Shown in pieces: positions 62,448 through 64,000 of a DNA stretch of 64,000 nt (position 1 is its first letter; every line of letters begins with the position of its first letter). The translations under genes and the position numbers were made by a program. This DNA is from Alcaligenaceae bacterium (GTDB lineage: Bacteria > Pseudomonadota > Gammaproteobacteria > Burkholderiales > Burkholderiaceae_B). The notes under the pieces were generated by a model that was not told the DNA's origin, did not search any database, and saw nothing but the letters and a program-made list of their open reading frames with translations. The DNA lies in NCBI GenBank assembly GCA_013416405.1, contig JACCET010000011.1, forward strand, positions 21,061-85,060, in the 5' to 3' direction.

Positions 62448-63134
62448 ATGCGTAAATCTAACGATACTCTTAACATTAATGCCACACCGGAACTAGTCGA
62501 AAGTCAGACTGGAGATACCGAACTTGTTCAACGCCGCCGAGCACAGATAGTGCAGGCGGCCGTAAAACTGTTCTCTAAGCAAGGTTTTTACAAAACCACT
62601 GTACAACAGATCGCGACAGAGGCTCAGATTAGCAACGGGCTCATCTACCATTACGCTCGCACCAAGGAAGATATCCTGCTACTAGCGCTGGTCAGTGTAC
62701 TGGAGGAGTACAAGCAAGAATTGCCGTTGGCTATTGAACAGTACGCGGACCCAATGGATCGCCTGTTGGCAGGAGCGCGCGCCTACTGCGAGGTTGTCGA
62801 CCGCAGCCGCGACGCAGCCGTGCTCGCTTATCGCTCAACTAATTCACTACCGGAACGTCAACGAGGGCACATCAAGCAGCTAGAAATTGATACTAATCGT
62901 CTGCTTGAGGACTGCATTCAATCTTGTATTGACGCTGGTTACTTCCGCCCGGTGAATGTGGCGGTATCCGTCTATCACTTAGTGAACTTTGCGCATGCGT
63001 GGGCGCTGAAGCATTGGCGATTAGCTTCATTGACAAGCAAAGATTCCTACATTCAAGAGGGGTTAGAATTTTTTCTGCGTGCCTTAGTCACCCCGAAGGG
63101 CTGGCGGCGATATCAGAAATTGACGCAAAGATAA
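62448..63134 (+). CDS. TetR-family transcriptional regulator
   Basis: A 228-residue regulator. After a 27-residue acidic leader, the HTH domain runs RRRAQIVQAAVKLFSKQGFY, then TTVQQIATEAQISNGLIYHY (recognition helix, roughly residues 50-69). The C-terminal domain resembles TetR regulators of acyl-CoA catabolism. It is the only regulator in the island and lies 48 bases after livM. It is the natural candidate to bind the CGAAC-N4-GTTCG palindromes in the divergent promoters at 41.5 and 53.0 kb, with a CoA thioester as inducer; this is inference. Confidence 0.88.
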   Translation: MRKSNDTLNINATPELVESQTGDTELVQRRRAQIVQAAVKLFSKQGFYKTTVQQIATEAQISNGLIYHYARTKEDILLLALVSVLEEYKQELPLAIEQYADPMDRLLAGARAYCEVVDRSRDAAVLAYRSTNSLPERQRGHIKQLEIDTNRLLEDCIQSCIDAGYFRPVNVAVSVYHLVNFAHAWALKHWRLASLTSKDSYIQEGLEFFLRALVTPKGWRRYQKLTQR

Positions 63135-63175
63135 ACTAACGTAAGAATCCGGTCTGGCTTGCAATTACCCACAAC

Positions 63176-63370
63176 TTATTGAGCCGTGTTTAAATTGAAT
63201 CCCATCTGTATATCGGAGAGCCTCGCAAGCCCGCGCCACATCACGGTATTGCCTGGTGGTGGGTCACTGGCTCGGGCAAGGTAGCCGCCCAGTTTGGCAA
63301 TTTGCACTAAGCACTCGGACAATGACGCCGGGCCATCGGTCTCAGTTTTCTTCTTGATCATGCGCTGCAA
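63176..63370 (-). pseudogene. C-terminal fragment of an IS4-family transposase
   Basis: About 64 codons read AKLGGYLARASDPPPGNTV and MWRGLARLSDIQMGF, the C-terminal end of IS4-type DDE transposases. The catalytic domain is missing; the frame runs at its left side into the stop and at its right side into the IS66 fragment, so the element is truncated. Confidence 0.75.
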
Positions 63371-63498
63371 AAGTCCAATTTTGCTGGGGCGTCAGCGCTG
63401 TTCGGGCGGGGCAATTTTCGCAGGTCCGATTCAGCACCGTCATCCAGAAGATACGCTAACTGATAAGTAAGCGTCCGGGGAACACACATTGACACGGT

Positions 63499-63762
63499 CG
63501 GCTGGGGCTGCCAGTTGTGTGGGAGAAGCTCTTCGATCCGACTGTTCGGATGTGTGGGCAAGCGGGTGAGCACGTCTTTCAGGTACGCGTATGGGTCGTG
63601 ACCATTGAGTTTGGCCGACTGAATCAAGCTCATGGCAGCGGCTGCACGTTTACCCGCCCGCAGCGAACCGGCAAACAGCCAGTTCGAGCGGCCAATGGCA
63701 AGTTCGCATTCATTCTGCCCATATCGGGCGAGAAGTCGAAGTCCATTATCGTTGGCATCCAT
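63499..63762 (-). pseudogene. C-terminal fragment of an IS66-family transposase
   Basis: Residues AIGRSNWLFAGSLRAGKRAA, SLIQSAKLNGHDPYAYLKDV and LTRLPTHPNSRIEELLPHNW are the well-conserved end of IS66 TnpC. The preceding codons (MDANDNGLRLLARYGQNECEL) are not IS66-like, so the DDE domain has been replaced or deleted. After HNWQPQP the frame continues for 46 unrelated codons to 63358. Confidence 0.8.
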
Positions 63763-64000
63763 TGTTTGGTCGCCGAGTCAAGATTCGAGACGTCGAGCAA
63801 CGCGGCAGCGGCTGTGTGGTGCATGTCGAGGCCAAGCCGGGCGTAGTCAGAGTGGTGGCGGCATGGATGCTTGGTACGCGTCCGGTAAAACCATCTTGAG
63901 CGCCAGCAGTAGATCGTAGAGGATGGCGACTCCACTAAATTCTTGGTGGAGTAATTTATCCCAACAGGTGGAGTAATGCATCCTAACGAGCTTGCTGTGC
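63763..64000. other. Insertion-element debris at the right edge
   Basis: No intact gene. Minus-strand 63836-63919 gives a short frame ending LPDAYQASMPPPL that looks like the end of a transposition protein, but I cannot place it. Near 63929-63953 ACTCCAC and GTGGAGT form a small inverted repeat, and TGGAGTAAT occurs twice (about 63948 and 63969). These may be element ends. Confidence 0.4.

Noticed and set aside
1..64000. CRISPR arrays, rRNA or tRNA genes, prophage modules
   Set aside because: No regularly spaced direct repeats, no cloverleaf-type sequences and no phage structural genes were seen on reading through both strands.

Overview
The window reads as a chromosomal segment of a betaproteobacterium of the Burkholderiales, most likely Alcaligenaceae (Bordetella/Pusillimonas-like). 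The evidence is a betaproteobacterial aa3 oxidase gene order (coxB with a fused cytochrome c domain, coxA, a 36-residue small protein, DUF2970, coxC, DUF2909, SURF1, ctaA, ctaB, SCO1), a PhaM-type PHB granule protein with a histone-like tail, Bug/TctC and Liv-type binding proteins, and a CIRCE element before rpoH. The genus cannot be fixed from this sequence alone.

Backbone, 1-36.1 kb. On the minus strand lie a Liv-type ABC importer (binding protein, terminator, LivH, LivM, LivG, LivF) running into a truncated N-carbamoyl-amino-acid amidohydrolase, then a GT4 glycosyltransferase, an MFS exporter, glmU, phaM and a Nudix hydrolase. On the plus strand (11.6-20.2 kb) lies the cytochrome c oxidase and heme A locus, preceded by a perfect FNR-type box and lacking ctaG at its usual place. 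Then come a cNMP-domain Na+/H+ antiporter, rpoH with a perfect CIRCE operator upstream and a row of three hairpins downstream, an orphan Liv-type binding protein, a formaldehyde detoxification pair (class III ADH and S-formylglutathione hydrolase), a clsB-like phospholipase D protein, an EEP-family hydrolase, aspS, a DUF502 protein, an FmdB-type zinc ribbon, a putative antiporter, ubiA and a PLP aminotransferase.

Accessory island, 36.7-63.1 kb. Codon use changes to many TTA/CTA/ATA codons and AT-richer spacers. The region is bounded by decayed DNA on the left (including an IclR-like tail) and by IS66- and IS4-type transposase fragments on the right. It holds an acyl-CoA catabolic system: an acyl-CoA ligase like cyclohexanecarboxylate-CoA ligase, two CaiB/BaiF CoA-transferases, an alpha-methylacyl-CoA racemase, five acyl-CoA dehydrogenases (two adjacent as a likely heteromer), four crotonases, two SDR dehydrogenases (one BadH-like), a MaoC hydratase, a thiolase-like protein without the nucleophilic Cys next to a DUF35 partner, a nitroreductase-like flavoprotein, a complete Liv importer, a Bug binding protein and a TetR regulator. 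The divergent promoters share two palindromes, which suggests one regulon.

Together the island looks like a mobile pathway for uptake, CoA activation and beta-oxidation-like breakdown of an alicyclic and/or alpha-methyl-branched carboxylic acid, possibly ending in a retro-aldol step. The substrate is not identifiable from sequence. No tRNA, rRNA or CRISPR array was seen.
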